64,000 nt of DNA from Paenibacillus ihumii (GTDB lineage Bacteria; Bacillota; Bacilli; Paenibacillales; Paenibacillaceae), in contig NZ_LN884299.1 of NCBI RefSeq assembly GCF_001403875.1, positions 744,001 through 808,000 on the forward strand. The letters are read 5' to 3'. The notes beneath the pieces were generated by a model. The model was not told the DNA's origin. It made no database searches and worked only from the letters and a program-made list of their open reading frames with translations. The position numbers and the translations under genes were made by a program. Shown one piece after another: positions 7,775 to 15,951 of the stretch. The number at the start of each line of letters is the position of its first letter. The stretch's first letter is position 1.

Positions 7775-9013
7775 TCAGGCAACTTGTTCAGCGAGGGGCG
7801 GGGCGATGTACGGTGTTTTGTTCTTCATCATGCCATAAATGATGTTGACCAGCCGCCGCATGATGCACACTAACGCTTGTCCTTTCGTTTTGCCTTCCTC
7901 TTGTTTTCGTTCATAGTAAGCTAGAAAAGCTGGATTGCGGGGGAGCTTGCTTCCTTTGGAGACTTGCACCTGCTTGACAGCAAGGTTATAGAAGATGCCA
8001 TGCAGGGTGCGGTTTCCTTGCTTGCTCTTCTGTTCCTTTCCCTTCCCGCCCGAACTGAACTTTACAGGAGCAATGCCAGCAAAACGAGCCAGCTTGTCAG
8101 GACAGGAAAAACGGTGAATGTCTCCGATCTCAGCCACTAGAGCCGATGCCGTAACGAGGTCGATGCCTGGCATGGTCTCTAGCTGAAAGCCCAGTTGCTT
8201 CATCATGCGGCTTAGCTGGTCTTCTACCTTCTGAACTTCTTCCTTCTTAAAACGGATGTCTCGGACATGGCTTTGAATCAGAAAATCTCTTGATTCTTGG
8301 TAATCTCGCTTAGTCTCGCCATCTGCCGCCACCACAGCCATGATTTCCTCGGCTTTCTTAGTCGAACAGGTGTTATGGCTGGCTTTCAACAGCATTTCCC
8401 GCAAATCCTCCAAACTAACGTCTTTCAGATGGTGCGGGGCGGGATAGGTATGCCAGAACTCCAAGGCACATTTCCCGTCCATATCGCTAAAGAATTTCTT
8501 ATAGCTCGGATAGTGATGGGACAACTGCATGTGAAGCTGGTTCTTGAGTGCGGTATGCGCTTTAATCAGCGCATTTCGTCTAGCGACAAGCTGACCGATT
8601 GTCCAATAGATGTCTTGCGGATTCGCATCGGGCAGAATTTCGAGCTTGCTAACAAGTATCTTCGCCACACATTCTGCATCCCAGCTATCGCTTTTCTGCG
8701 TAGTCGGGTAGCTCTTGCGCTCTGCAAAGGACAATGCCGAATTGACTTCCTTGACCTTCTGTTTATGCTCAACGAGAAACACGGCTAATGACCGCCCATA
8801 GCCGCCCACATCTTCCAATCCATAGATCGGTGTCATGCCTCTTTTGTAGAACTTCTTAACAAACGGAAGCAGTTCCTCGAAGGCGGCGGGCTTGTTCTCG
8901 AATTGGATTTCGCCCAGTTTCTCGTTCCAACAGTTGACGATTACAGCAGTGTGAGTAGCCTTATGCAGGTCTACGCCTACATAAATATGCTTCTGTTTAT
9001 AGTGCCCGTTCAA
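7775..9013 (-). CDS. IS110-family (DEDD) transposase/recombinase
   Basis: 412 residues. The RuvC-like DEDD domain is at the N-terminus: the first Asp in IYVGVDLHKATHT, the Glu in YGLEDVGGYGRS, and Asp residues in TTQKSDSWDAECVAKIL. A coiled coil follows (about 235-275). Then comes the IS116/IS110/IS902 C-terminal domain with MPGIDLVTASALVAEIGDI and FAGIAPVKFSSGGKGKEQ, where the active-site serine belongs. Start is a TTG with GAGGTGATG upstream. All catalytic positions are present, so it appears functional. Confidence 0.9.
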   Translation of the reverse strand: MNGHYKQKHIYVGVDLHKATHTAVIVNCWNEKLGEIQFENKPAAFEELLPFVKKFYKRGMTPIYGLEDVGGYGRSLAVFLVEHKQKVKEVNSALSFAERKSYPTTQKSDSWDAECVAKILVSKLEILPDANPQDIYWTIGQLVARRNALIKAHTALKNQLHMQLSHHYPSYKKFFSDMDGKCALEFWHTYPAPHHLKDVSLEDLREMLLKASHNTCSTKKAEEIMAVVAADGETKRDYQESRDFLIQSHVRDIRFKKEEVQKVEDQLSRMMKQLGFQLETMPGIDLVTASALVAEIGDIHRFSCPDKLARFAGIAPVKFSSGGKGKEQKSKQGNRTLHGIFYNLAVKQVQVSKGSKLPRNPAFLAYYERKQEEGKTKGQALVCIMRRLVNIIYGMMKNKTPYIAPPLAEQVA

Positions 9014-9207
9014 AAGACATCACCTCGATCTACGAATGTATGGAATAGAAAAGAAAGTCGGCAACCTCAGTTCGAGCGTTAGTCATTCGCATGACCCGCA
9101 TTGGGACGCAAGCCTATCCATTCTTTTCTGGTTCAACCTTTGTTAAATGGTACTTCTACTTGCTCTATACGATACGGCTACGCCACAGTTAAGTGCGGCG
9201 GTGGAGA
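9014..9207 (-). ncRNA. Candidate IS110 bridge-RNA region
   Basis: About 190 non-coding bases lie between the recombinase start and the cut serine recombinase gene. In the IS110 group the bridge RNA that pairs with target and donor DNA is encoded in the non-coding end next to the recombinase gene. Position and length fit; I did not fold it or identify the guide loops. Confidence 0.3.
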
Positions 9208-9993
9208 TTAGAAAATAATCGGCTGGTGTACACCTTTCGCTTCAATTTGTCCATAGCGATACATGCCCCGATAGAAGTCCTCACGGTCTAGAATTCGCTT
9301 CACTTGAACCTTCGTGAATGGCTTGTCCTGTACGGTTCTGTAGCCCGCTTGATTCAGTTCTGCGGCGATTTGAGACAGTGACCAAGAAGGATGTTCGGTC
9401 TTAATCTCGAATAACCTACGCACCGTGTCAGCCTGTATAGGGTCGATGGAGAGCGTCTTTTGTCCTTTGGCGGCTGAATAACCGAACGCCACTCTTCCGC
9501 CCGCATAGCCGCCCTCCTGCGCCTTCTTGCGCCGTCCTCGGCTTAGCTTCAAGGCAATCTCTAGCCGCTGGTATTGGTCTAGTAGCTCCATCATTCCGTT
9601 CACTAGGAAATCATTCGGGTCATGGGCATAGATGCTGTATTGCGGCTGTTCAACGGCTTTCACATCGACTTTATGCCGCTTTAGTTCCCGCTGAATCAGC
9701 ACTTTCACGATGTCTGCCCGCCATAGGCGGGAAGTGTTCAGCACGACAATATGCTTCACATCCCGCCATTTCAGGTCGGACAACATTTCCTGCAAGCCCT
9801 CGCGTTCTATGGTTAGCTCGTCCTCGTCCACCTTTGCCCCTGAAATACCTTCATCCTTGTAGATGTCCAGCAATTCAAGGTTGTGGCAGGCGCAGTAACG
9901 CTGGATTTCCTCCGTTTGATAGGCAAGCGAATAGCCATCCTTCACTTGTCCTTGCGTAGAGACGCGAACATAACCGACTACACGATCTTTCAT
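9208..9993 (-). pseudogene. Serine recombinase, C-terminally truncated
   Basis: 261 codons from ATG 9993, which follows GAGGTGATAGGTGC. The resolvase domain is complete: the catalytic serine in GYVRVSTQGQVKDGYS, and the DEGISGAKVDEDE and VVLNTSRLWR regions. A Recombinase domain follows (GGRVAFGYSAAKGQ, SLSQIAAELNQAGYRT, FTKVQVKRILDREDFYRG). The protein stops at EAKGVHQPIIF, where large serine recombinases normally continue into a zinc ribbon and coiled coil. The cut coincides with the edge of the IS110 element, so insertion or deletion there most likely removed the C-terminus. Catalysis may persist but DNA binding and directionality would be impaired. Confidence 0.65.
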
Positions 9994-10039
9994 GCACCTA
10001 TCACCTCGTTTCAATAATTCCAGTTTTCGTAACGCCCTT

Positions 10040-10182
10040 GGAATAAGTTACTGCCGCCGCGCATTCCGCATACGTCAATCAGGCAGGAGGCGGAGCAGTT
10101 CAAGGGCTTCTGTATGCGGTTGTCAGAGGGCGAAATCAACTTGCTGTGGAAAATACAGAACCACATTACGGAAGGCATGTAA
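10040..10182 (+). pseudogene. Forward-strand coding fragment
   Basis: The frame RQEAEQFKGFCMRLSEGEIN continues LLWKIQNHITEGM and a stop, and looks like a genuine protein C-terminus. It has no start within reach and runs against the serine recombinase gene. Family not recognised; probably a relic of the element that carried the recombinase. Confidence 0.3.
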
Positions 10183-10455
10183 AGGGGGTTAAGCGCAGAA
10201 TGAATATATACTTTTAATCATTTCGGGCAATCAGAACAGGGCAATCGAAGAACCCCCCCAGTGTCTAGGAAAAACAAGAACCATCCTCGCGGGCGCAGGG
10301 GCGGCGTGTTTCCTATGAGAATAATTTATTGAAACTTGATGCGGTTCCCTTAACTCTGTCCTAGTCTAGTCGTATAGAGAAAGTAACAGATCTATGAAGA
10401 TCATGGAACGGAATTGAATACGGAAGCTCTACCCGTGGTCGCAGAAGAACACGTT

Positions 10456-10840
10456 AAAAAATGCCTCGGCGTTCATCAGCCGATGTTAGTCAACTCGTTA
10501 TAGGAGGATTGGCTAACATGGGTCTTTCTTTGCCTGTGTTAGCTAAGTCCTACGGGTGATTCCTGTTAGGCAACTTTCCCAGATTTTCCGTCGTAGTGTC
10601 CGAAAGGACAGGGAACCTTGACAGAGTGATAGCTTCCAAGCTATCCGCGCAGTAAAGCTACACCTGGGTGCGCCAGATGTCTCGTAGGCTCGGGATACCT
10701 CAATCTCACACAGCCTAGTCGTTCTCCTCTCGCAAGAGGGGGGAACGCTCTGTTGTCCTCCCTTCACACAGGTGAACTCCCCGCCTGCGGAGCGGGCGGG
10801 GGGTGAGACTGAAATGAACGCTGACACTGGTAAAAGAGAA
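10456..10840 (-). ncRNA. Probable large structured non-coding RNA
   Basis: The reverse strand contains a dense series of strong hairpins and no credible gene. In transcript order these are CCCCGCC/GGCGGGG, CCTCT-TGCG-AGAGG, CATCTGG-cgcac-CCAGGTG, GATAGC-ttggaa-GCTATC, TGTCC-tttc-GGACA nested inside TTCCC/GGGAA, TTGCCT/AGGCAA enclosing a long loop, and ATGTTAG/CTAACAT (10483-10519). The last is TCGGC/GCCGA (10466-10483), followed after GGCA by six T, like a terminator. TCTCAC near 10808 can pair with GTGAGA near 10702 to close a multi-branch domain. It belongs to the mobile stretch near the serine recombinase. Size and ornateness recall phage-linked ornate RNAs such as GOLLD or ROOL, but I cannot match it to one. 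Confidence 0.6.
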
Positions 10841-10983
10841 TAGATCATAGGAAACAACATCAGTAAGATAAAGATAGAGGATAGAATACGAGGAAGAGCA
10901 GTAGCTCAGAGTAGATAAGCAAGTGTCAGAATAGGCAGCAGGAATTGGATAGCACGAATCAGAATTCAAGAATCATGAATAAA

Positions 10984-10989
10984 TTATAT
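10984..10989 (-). promoter_or_regulatory. Possible -10 box upstream of the structured RNA
   Basis: A perfect TATAAT on the reverse strand. No convincing -35 at 16-18 bases (a TTTACG lies 14 bases away). If used, the RNA would start near 10977 and be about 520 nt long. Confidence 0.3.
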
Positions 10990-11054
10990 AGATGATTAAA
11001 ATCGTAAAGCCTCGAACTCTCCCCGCCCCCATTTTTTATATCCCAACGAAATCA

Positions 11055-11092
11055 GCAAAAAAAAGAAGCCCCGCACAACGACGGGGGACAGG
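11055..11092 (-). terminator. Terminator of the small HTH gene pair
   Basis: Reverse strand: arms CCCCCG / CGGGG with a short loop, followed by CTTCTTTTTTTT. It starts directly after the stop codon of the gene at 11093. Confidence 0.8.
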
Positions 11093-11389
11093 TTAGCCAA
11101 ACAACGGCAAGTATTTACGGTAGTAGTCAATATGATCGTCGGATAGCTGCCAATCATACTGATTTAGGCATTGAGCAACTTTGGCTAAGACTTGATTCCG
11201 ATGAACAACATCATTGTGCTTAGACTTAGCAAGGTAATGTGCGAGGCTTAGCTCGACTTGCTCCTGTGACATCGGGTCTTTGACATACTTGACGAAGATG
11301 ACAATCAGTTCATCAAGATCAAAGCCATATCCTAGCACATTCTCCCGCCGCATTAGGGCTAGGGCTGTAACTAACGGTAGTCGTTTCAT
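11093..11389 (-). CDS. Small protein, second of a coupled pair
   Basis: 98 residues from the ATG at 11389 (MKRLPLVTALALMRRENVLG), which overlaps the stop of the gene before it (ATGA), the classic sign of translational coupling. A longer frame upstream is only the shadow of the preceding gene. The protein is mostly helical (LIVIFVKYVKDPMSQEQVEL, HNDVVHRNQVLAKVAQCLNQ) with no membrane segment. I do not know the family. It probably acts with the HTH protein encoded just upstream; a decayed 3' relic of a similar gene seems to sit near 2740-2760. Confidence 0.6.
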   Translation of the reverse strand: MKRLPLVTALALMRRENVLGYGFDLDELIVIFVKYVKDPMSQEQVELSLAHYLAKSKHNDVVHRNQVLAKVAQCLNQYDWQLSDDHIDYYRKYLPLFG

Positions 11390-11649
11390 GGATGCACCCT
11401 CCCTTCTGCGGCGGCGGGGGCAATTAGCTCTTGCTGAACGCTCCACTTTCTCCATAAGAGATATTGCCGCTGTGCTTCCTGTTCATCATAGCCATGCTGT
11501 ACCATGACATTCAGTATGGCGCGGGGGATGGGATCAGTGTAGCCATTATAAGCAACTACGAAACCTTCCCATGAGATGTCATACAGGACAACAAACGCTC
11601 GATGTGTTAGTCCTAGCTTCTGAATGCATTCTTTTATGGGATGCATCAT
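11386..11649 (-). CDS. Small HTH (Xre-like) protein
   Basis: 87 residues. Residues 8-60 resemble a helix-turn-helix of the Xre type (IQKLGLTHRAFVVLYDISWE, then YNGYTDPIPRAILNVMVQHG), followed by a polar tail ending EGRVHP. The ATG pair at 11649/11646 follows GAAAGGAGAG. It is preceded by the 290-bp leader repeat, and a truncated relic of the same gene follows the other copy of that leader at 6425-6475. The repeated association suggests that leader and regulator form a unit belonging to toxin modules. Regulatory function is inference. Confidence 0.6.
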   Translation of the reverse strand: MMHPIKECIQKLGLTHRAFVVLYDISWEGFVVAYNGYTDPIPRAILNVMVQHGYDEQEAQRQYLLWRKWSVQQELIAPAAAEGRVHP

Positions 11650-11654
11650 GATTG

Positions 11655-11975
11655 ATCTCTCCTTTCAAGTTATCTTCCCTTATAGGTTAGACACTCTACA
11701 GGCAGGAATCACACCATACCAGACATACAGAAGCATAGAACTTTATTTCAATCTTGAATTTGTCACATCGGAATATTCCATAAATAACAACACTGCGTAG
11801 ATATTAAAGGTAACTCCCGAATAGATTCGATTAGATTTCCGCATCCCGTCACACTATTTAGAAGATTTACCGATTCGGTTTAATCTTCGCACTAGCATGG
11901 AAACTTGATATTGCTTAGCTTCATTATCTCCCGTCCGCTTAATGTACGGTGCGTGGTGCGGCGAGACAGTATGTT
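11655..11975 (-). repeat. Leader repeat, copy 2
   Basis: Counterpart of 6480-6770. The conserved blocks include CCTTATAGGTTAGACACTCT, CAGACATACAGAAGCATAGA, AATCTTGAATTTGTCACATC, a TTCGATTAGATT block with GTCACACTA, and GTACGGTGCGTGGTG. It is non-coding and ends at the ribosome site of the HTH gene on the reverse strand. That places it as a long 5' leader or operator region between an immunity gene and the HTH pair. Confidence 0.7.
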
Positions 11976-11996
11976 CACAGTCTTACTCGAGACACG

Positions 11997-12473
11997 CTAG
12001 AGGACTGGAATTTCTACATCGTCACCAGGAGATTTATCAAAAAACATTCCAGGAATACCAGGGTTAGATTTTCTCAGCTGAAAGGCTTGTACTTTTGTTA
12101 GTGGCGGTGTAAAAGAAATCATCTTATTGGAGAAGTCGCCAGCAACAATCTTATCGAACAAGTTACTAATAAACTTCTTCCAATCACTTAGAGAAGACCC
12201 AGAAACAGCATCTTTAGATTCGAGTACACGATAACCATCCGCACGATAAAACAACAGTAGACCAGTCCCAAAGTCGCAATTCCGATTACCCAGTATAGCC
12301 TCAGGTATTTCAAAGCCACTGTTCCAGTTATAGTTAGCGGCAAAGATATGGAGTTCCAGAGGACTTATGTTTTGGATTCCTGTAATAATCTTGGAAGTAT
12401 CTTCACTAAACAATAGGTCTTTTAGTTTCTGTAGTTCTTCGCTATACGAATCGAATGTTTTCTTATTCATCAT
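11997..12473 (-). CDS. DUF4274-type immunity protein
   Basis: 158 residues. The segment ELHIFAANYNWNSGFEIPEA followed by ILGNRNCDFGTGLLLFYRADGY is the pattern I know from DUF4274, a family found beside toxin genes. The remainder is acidic and ends in SPGDDVEIPVL. The ATG follows a weak ribosome site after a run of A/T. It is the second gene after the toxin, downstream of the Syd-like gene. It is probably a second immunity gene, perhaps retained for a different tip; cognate specificity is unknown. Confidence 0.7.
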   Translation of the reverse strand: MMNKKTFDSYSEELQKLKDLLFSEDTSKIITGIQNISPLELHIFAANYNWNSGFEIPEAILGNRNCDFGTGLLLFYRADGYRVLESKDAVSGSSLSDWKKFISNLFDKIVAGDFSNKMISFTPPLTKVQAFQLRKSNPGIPGMFFDKSPGDDVEIPVL

Positions 12474-12498
12474 TAATTGATCAATTGGCTTTGCATAT

Positions 12499-13044
12499 TT
12501 ATTTTTTTAACCGTAAAGCTAAAATTAATTGCTCAATACTCTCTGAGATTACTTCAAATGAATTTCGTTCATAGTCCTCAAGTTTCACAGAACCATCTTG
12601 ATTATTAACTACAACAATAAGCCCGTTGCCCTCTATACCTATAGGAATATTCTCGATTTTGTTATTATGGTTACTTTTGTATCCCGAAAGTAAGTTGCCG
12701 TAAGATTCTATACCTGCTTCAGGCAGTACAGATTCTAGTTTTATATAGTGGTCTTTAATAAACCCATCTAGATCGGCAAACCAATATGAATTGAAATACT
12801 CAACGATAGACCCATGAATGTTAATACCTAATTTCTCTTCTAATGAACTAAAATCAGTAGCCACTTTCTTTTCGACAGGTCTCCAAGAGATATATTCATC
12901 CTCGTCAACTTCTCCAACATAAATGAGGGGATCAACTTCTTCATCGAATGGTGTTTTAAACAAAAAATCTAATCCCTCGTCTGCGACAGTCTTCCTTAAT
13001 GAGAAATATTGATTTATAGCTTCCTTTATAGACAAAAATATCAC
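12499..13044 (-). CDS. Syd-like (SUKH superfamily) immunity protein
   Basis: 181 residues. The central part reads like SecY-interacting Syd proteins of the SUKH superfamily: PFDEEVDPLIYVGEVDEDEY, WRPVEKKVATDFSSLEEKLG, HGSIVEYFNSYWFADLDGF, and a late IGIEGNGLIVVVNNQDGSVK with LEDYERNSFEVIS. In Gram-positive toxin loci such proteins act as immunity factors. It begins (GTG 13044) three bases after the toxin stop codon and is therefore the obvious cognate immunity gene for the HNH/EndoVII tip. Confidence 0.8.
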   Translation of the reverse strand: MIFLSIKEAINQYFSLRKTVADEGLDFLFKTPFDEEVDPLIYVGEVDEDEYISWRPVEKKVATDFSSLEEKLGINIHGSIVEYFNSYWFADLDGFIKDHYIKLESVLPEAGIESYGNLLSGYKSNHNNKIENIPIGIEGNGLIVVVNNQDGSVKLEDYERNSFEVISESIEQLILALRLKK

Positions 13045-13047
13045 CCT

Positions 13048-15381
13048 TTACTTGTTCAAAAATTTTTCTAGTAATTCAGCATATTGGCTATCACTACCCC
13101 AAATTCCTGCTTCTTTTTCAGCATTGTGTATGCCACCCGAACCAGGGTGCAATTTGGACGGTACTGCGACAGCTTGCCCGCCACCACCAATATGATGGTG
13201 TATTAACGTGTCATTATTGAGTTCTTTAATATCATATTGCGGAAAATGTTCTCTGAACTGCTTGTCATTAATTGGTGAAAATCCTAATTCAATTTTTTGC
13301 TTATTGGCTTTACTTATACTTTCGGGATACCTCTCTAGTACTTCCTTCCAGTAGTAGTCCTTATCCCGTAACCATCCTTCTGAATTTGTACCATTCTTTC
13401 CTTTACCTACGTATGGCATTTCAACGGTCAGTCTAGGGTCAGCAGTATATTTAGCTTCAAGTTTACTTAAAACAGCATTTCGGTAGGTTCTAATCGGGTG
13501 GTCACCATTACCCGTCCCCTCAACAAGATCCATCCTCCCGCCACTCGATCCCGAATCTGGCTTAGGCTGGGTAAACTGCGGCTCCGTCCTCGGCACATCC
13601 ATATCCCGAATAGGGATTGCAGGGCCATAAGGGGTAGCAAGCGAGGCTTGCCCCCGCGTTTGCGCCGCTTCCTTCACAGTCTTCAAGAGTTCCTTCACGG
13701 TCTTGCTTGAGAATTTGGCTCCTGATTTAGCCGCCTCATATACGAGAATTACGATAGAGAACACCTTCGTCGCGGCTCGTCCATATCTCACGCTCTCTTC
13801 ATAGGTCGCTTCTCCGGAAAGAACCTTCGACTGCAGCTCGGAGATATCCTGGAAAGGAACAACGAACTCCTCCGCCGCTGCATCGCCGAGCAGCTTCTTA
13901 ATATCATCGATCGTAAGCTCGCCGGCTGCAATCGCTTCACCTATAGCGTAATATCCCGGCACCGTATCTGTCCAGAATCCCAAGCTCGCCGGATTGGAAT
14001 TGATAGCGAAGTCGGCCAAATCCTTCGTGTCCTCATACAATTGACTGACGATACCGTCCCCTACGCCTACGATCGTTGTGGCTGTTGTCAACCCGCTGGT
14101 GTTCAGGTTCGGATTGTTGCGTAAGCCATAGTCACTTTCAGCGAATGCTAATTCAAGCAGCCCCTTCGTGATCTTCCCATCTACTTCGAATATCTCTAAT
14201 CCAAAATTATCACGCTTAACCGCCGCCATAGAGCTCGCCGTGTTCGCGATGTGCTGGTAGCCTGCTACGGCGATCAGGAATTCCTGGTTATATTCGCCCG
14301 TAATCTCCCCTTGGTAGATGTTCATGTCCTTTAAATACTGCTGCATGTTCCGGATATCCTCCGCAGGAATCGCCCGATTATACTCATCCAGCAGCGCCTG
14401 CATTTCCCTGCGCCGTTCAGCAGCCTGGCGAACAGCAGCTTCAACAGAATCATACTTCAGTCTCGCCCACTCCCGATAGAGAGGATTGATCATGCCGGCC
14501 GCGATAATCATGCGCAGCTCACTCTCTTGCGGCATCGCGGACAGATCCTGTTTCAGCGGATTATATTCGCAGGCACCCAGCGGAGAGCCTTTATAGAACA
14601 CGGCCAAGCTGACCCCAGACTTATACCATTCCTCAGCGACACCGAGCCTCGCTAGCCGTTCCCTCTGCTGCTGGGCCGACCGATGCGCGTATCCCATGTA
14701 TAGCTCATTATTGTAAATTGCATATATTTTATAGGCTGCTTGGTTGCGGGCAATCTCCTTAAAGCTTGAGGCGATGGCCTCAAGCTCCTTACGCGCCCAC
14801 GCCTGCTCCTCCGCCGTCCCGGTATCCAAAATTTGCAGAAGCGAGGCGATCCGCTCGTCTTCCTTCACCGGATCTAGGCGCTGTACCAAAGAGGCATCCT
14901 GAAGCTCCAGCAAGCTTCCCTTAATCCATTGCAGCAGCGATGGCCTTGACCCTGTGGTCGAGGCCCCTCCGCCTGGATCAGCGACATTCTGCCTCCCCTT
15001 CTCCAAGAAGCGCTGAAACCAGCTCTGAATCGTTCCCTTGAGCGTTAACGTCGTCGTTGATTTCCTCACGCCGATCGCCCTGGCCGAGTCCTTCTCTGCC
15101 TTGATGTATTCATTTTCCGCAAAACGTAAAGCCTGAACCTTCTTCCTCATCTGCTCGTCAATATGCTCCGCCAGCCTTCCGATTTCCAGCAGCACACTTC
15201 TGGCCTCGCGCGCCGCGGATCGCACATTATACTCGGACGGATCAGAATAATCCGCCTCTACATCACGAATGAGCCGGTTTAGTTCCCTGGACATTCCCGT
15301 AATTCCATTCTCCATCGTACGCTCTAAACGCTCCAGGTCGCGTGCCAAGCCCCCGATTCTGCCGGGATCCACTTTATTCAA
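13048..15381 (-). CDS. Secreted polymorphic toxin with HNH/EndoVII-like nuclease tip
   Basis: About 777 residues if it starts at TTG 15381 (LNKVDPGRIGGLARDLERLE, GGAG 4 bases upstream). A longer in-frame reading to 15549 crosses the PH-gene terminator and is unlikely, though ATG 15426 is possible. The N-terminal 130 residues form a helical hairpin rich in Arg/Glu, like LXG/WXG-type export domains. A peptidoglycan-binding-like repeat lies in the middle (IRNMQQYLKDMNIYQGEITG, AVAGYQHIA). A pre-toxin region follows (VPFQDISELQSKVLSGEATY). After EGTGNGDHP the tip begins, with NNDTLIHHHIGGGGQAVAVP, then SKLHPGSGGIHNAEKEAGIW: the His-rich HNH/EndoVII signature. No signal peptide, so type VII-like export is likely but inferred. 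Cognate immunity follows at 13044. Confidence 0.8.
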   Translation of the reverse strand: MNKVDPGRIGGLARDLERLERTMENGITGMSRELNRLIRDVEADYSDPSEYNVRSAAREARSVLLEIGRLAEHIDEQMRKKVQALRFAENEYIKAEKDSARAIGVRKSTTTLTLKGTIQSWFQRFLEKGRQNVADPGGGASTTGSRPSLLQWIKGSLLELQDASLVQRLDPVKEDERIASLLQILDTGTAEEQAWARKELEAIASSFKEIARNQAAYKIYAIYNNELYMGYAHRSAQQQRERLARLGVAEEWYKSGVSLAVFYKGSPLGACEYNPLKQDLSAMPQESELRMIIAAGMINPLYREWARLKYDSVEAAVRQAAERRREMQALLDEYNRAIPAEDIRNMQQYLKDMNIYQGEITGEYNQEFLIAVAGYQHIANTASSMAAVKRDNFGLEIFEVDGKITKGLLELAFAESDYGLRNNPNLNTSGLTTATTIVGVGDGIVSQLYEDTKDLADFAINSNPASLGFWTDTVPGYYAIGEAIAAGELTIDDIKKLLGDAAAEEFVVPFQDISELQSKVLSGEATYEESVRYGRAATKVFSIVILVYEAAKSGAKFSSKTVKELLKTVKEAAQTRGQASLATPYGPAIPIRDMDVPRTEPQFTQPKPDSGSSGGRMDLVEGTGNGDHPIRTYRNAVLSKLEAKYTADPRLTVEMPYVGKGKNGTNSEGWLRDKDYYWKEVLERYPESISKANKQKIELGFSPINDKQFREHFPQYDIKELNNDTLIHHHIGGGGQAVAVPSKLHPGSGGIHNAEKEAGIWGSDSQYAELLEKFLNK
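13510..13520. repeat. Stem/tip joint shared with the orphan toxin tip
   Basis: ACCCGTCCCCT here and at 7695-7705 marks the codons EGTG/GTG where conserved stem meets variable tip. Sequences on the tip side differ completely, so this short match is the likely crossover point for tip exchange. Confidence 0.6.
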
Positions 15382-15474
15382 ACAGCTCCAACCCCATTTC
15401 AGGAAAATACTGTTGTGTGACATTTTACCAAAATACCTACTTTTGAGGAATATATCGGAATACCCATGACAAAC

Positions 15475-15501
15475 AAAAAAGACACCATAAAAAGTGTCTT
15501 T
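15475..15501 (-). terminator. Intrinsic terminator after the PH gene (copy 2)
   Basis: Same AAAGACAC/GTGTCTTT stem with a reverse-strand T-run as at 264-292. It lies between the PH gene and the toxin start, so the toxin start must be downstream of it. Confidence 0.75.
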
Positions 15502-15576
15502 CATCATATCTCTATTAAATTTTCCAACTTTAGGCCTGAAACTATCCATAGTAAGGGAATAAGAATCTCGTACAAA

Positions 15577-15951
15577 TCACTTTGTTAACAGCGCATTAGC
15601 AATCAGCATATCGAACCGGCGGATATCGACGCCCTTCTGCAGCTTCACCTTAATATGGCCCGCACGCGTCCACAGTTCCACCTCTGCGTTCATATCCAGA
15701 AATCCTCCGGCATTCTCTGTAGACCACATATCGATTGAAGAATAAGGCAGAGAGTAAATCTCCACCTTCTTGCCCGAGAATCCCTGCGCATCCCTGACAA
15801 TTAATCGCTTATTGGTAAAAATAGCGCTGTCCCGAAACGTTTTGTAGGCAGCAACGGCTTCTTCGCCAGGAACGAGCAGGCTGCTTACATCCGGTGGAAT
15901 CGGGCACTCGGATACCAAGGTCCATTCGAGAATATGACGTGTCTCAGCCAT
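15577..15951 (-). CDS. Bacterial PH-domain protein (copy 2)
   Basis: Protein sequence identical to the copy at 368-742, with only synonymous DNA differences, and a good GGAGG ribosome site 9 bases before the ATG. Single PH-like domain, no export signal. It heads the complete toxin module; the conserved linkage with two toxin starts is the only functional hint. Identity at protein level despite silent DNA changes points to recent duplication or gene conversion with selection. Confidence 0.8.
   Translation of the reverse strand: MAETRHILEWTLVSECPIPPDVSSLLVPGEEAVAAYKTFRDSAIFTNKRLIVRDAQGFSGKKVEIYSLPYSSIDMWSTENAGGFLDMNAEVELWTRAGHIKVKLQKGVDIRRFDMLIANALLTK

Larger units (their letters stand above)
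7706..9207 (-). mobile_element. IS110-family element (ends approximate)
   Basis: One intact IS110 recombinase gene, about 190 bases of non-coding DNA upstream of it and about 70 bases downstream. The left limit is placed where the toxin-tip homology stops (after CCCCT at 7705). The right limit is placed where the serine recombinase frame is cut (about 9208). IS110 elements lack clear inverted repeats, so the exact ends are inferred. Confidence 0.65.

Noticed and set aside
10543..10969. Two overlapping reverse-strand frames of 105 and 84 codons over the structured RNA
   Set aside because: They lack ribosome sites, have odd composition (Ser/Tyr- or Arg-rich), and run through the hairpins; the non-coding RNA explains the region better.
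11655..11975. Group II intron end (the GTACGGTGCG block)
   Set aside because: The match to domain V is too short, no reverse transcriptase is present, and the two copies do not keep the expected hairpin.
15382..15549. N-terminal extension of the toxin frame to 15549
   Set aside because: It reads through the terminator of the PH gene and gives a peptide with no counterpart in toxin N-termini. It is non-coding leader.
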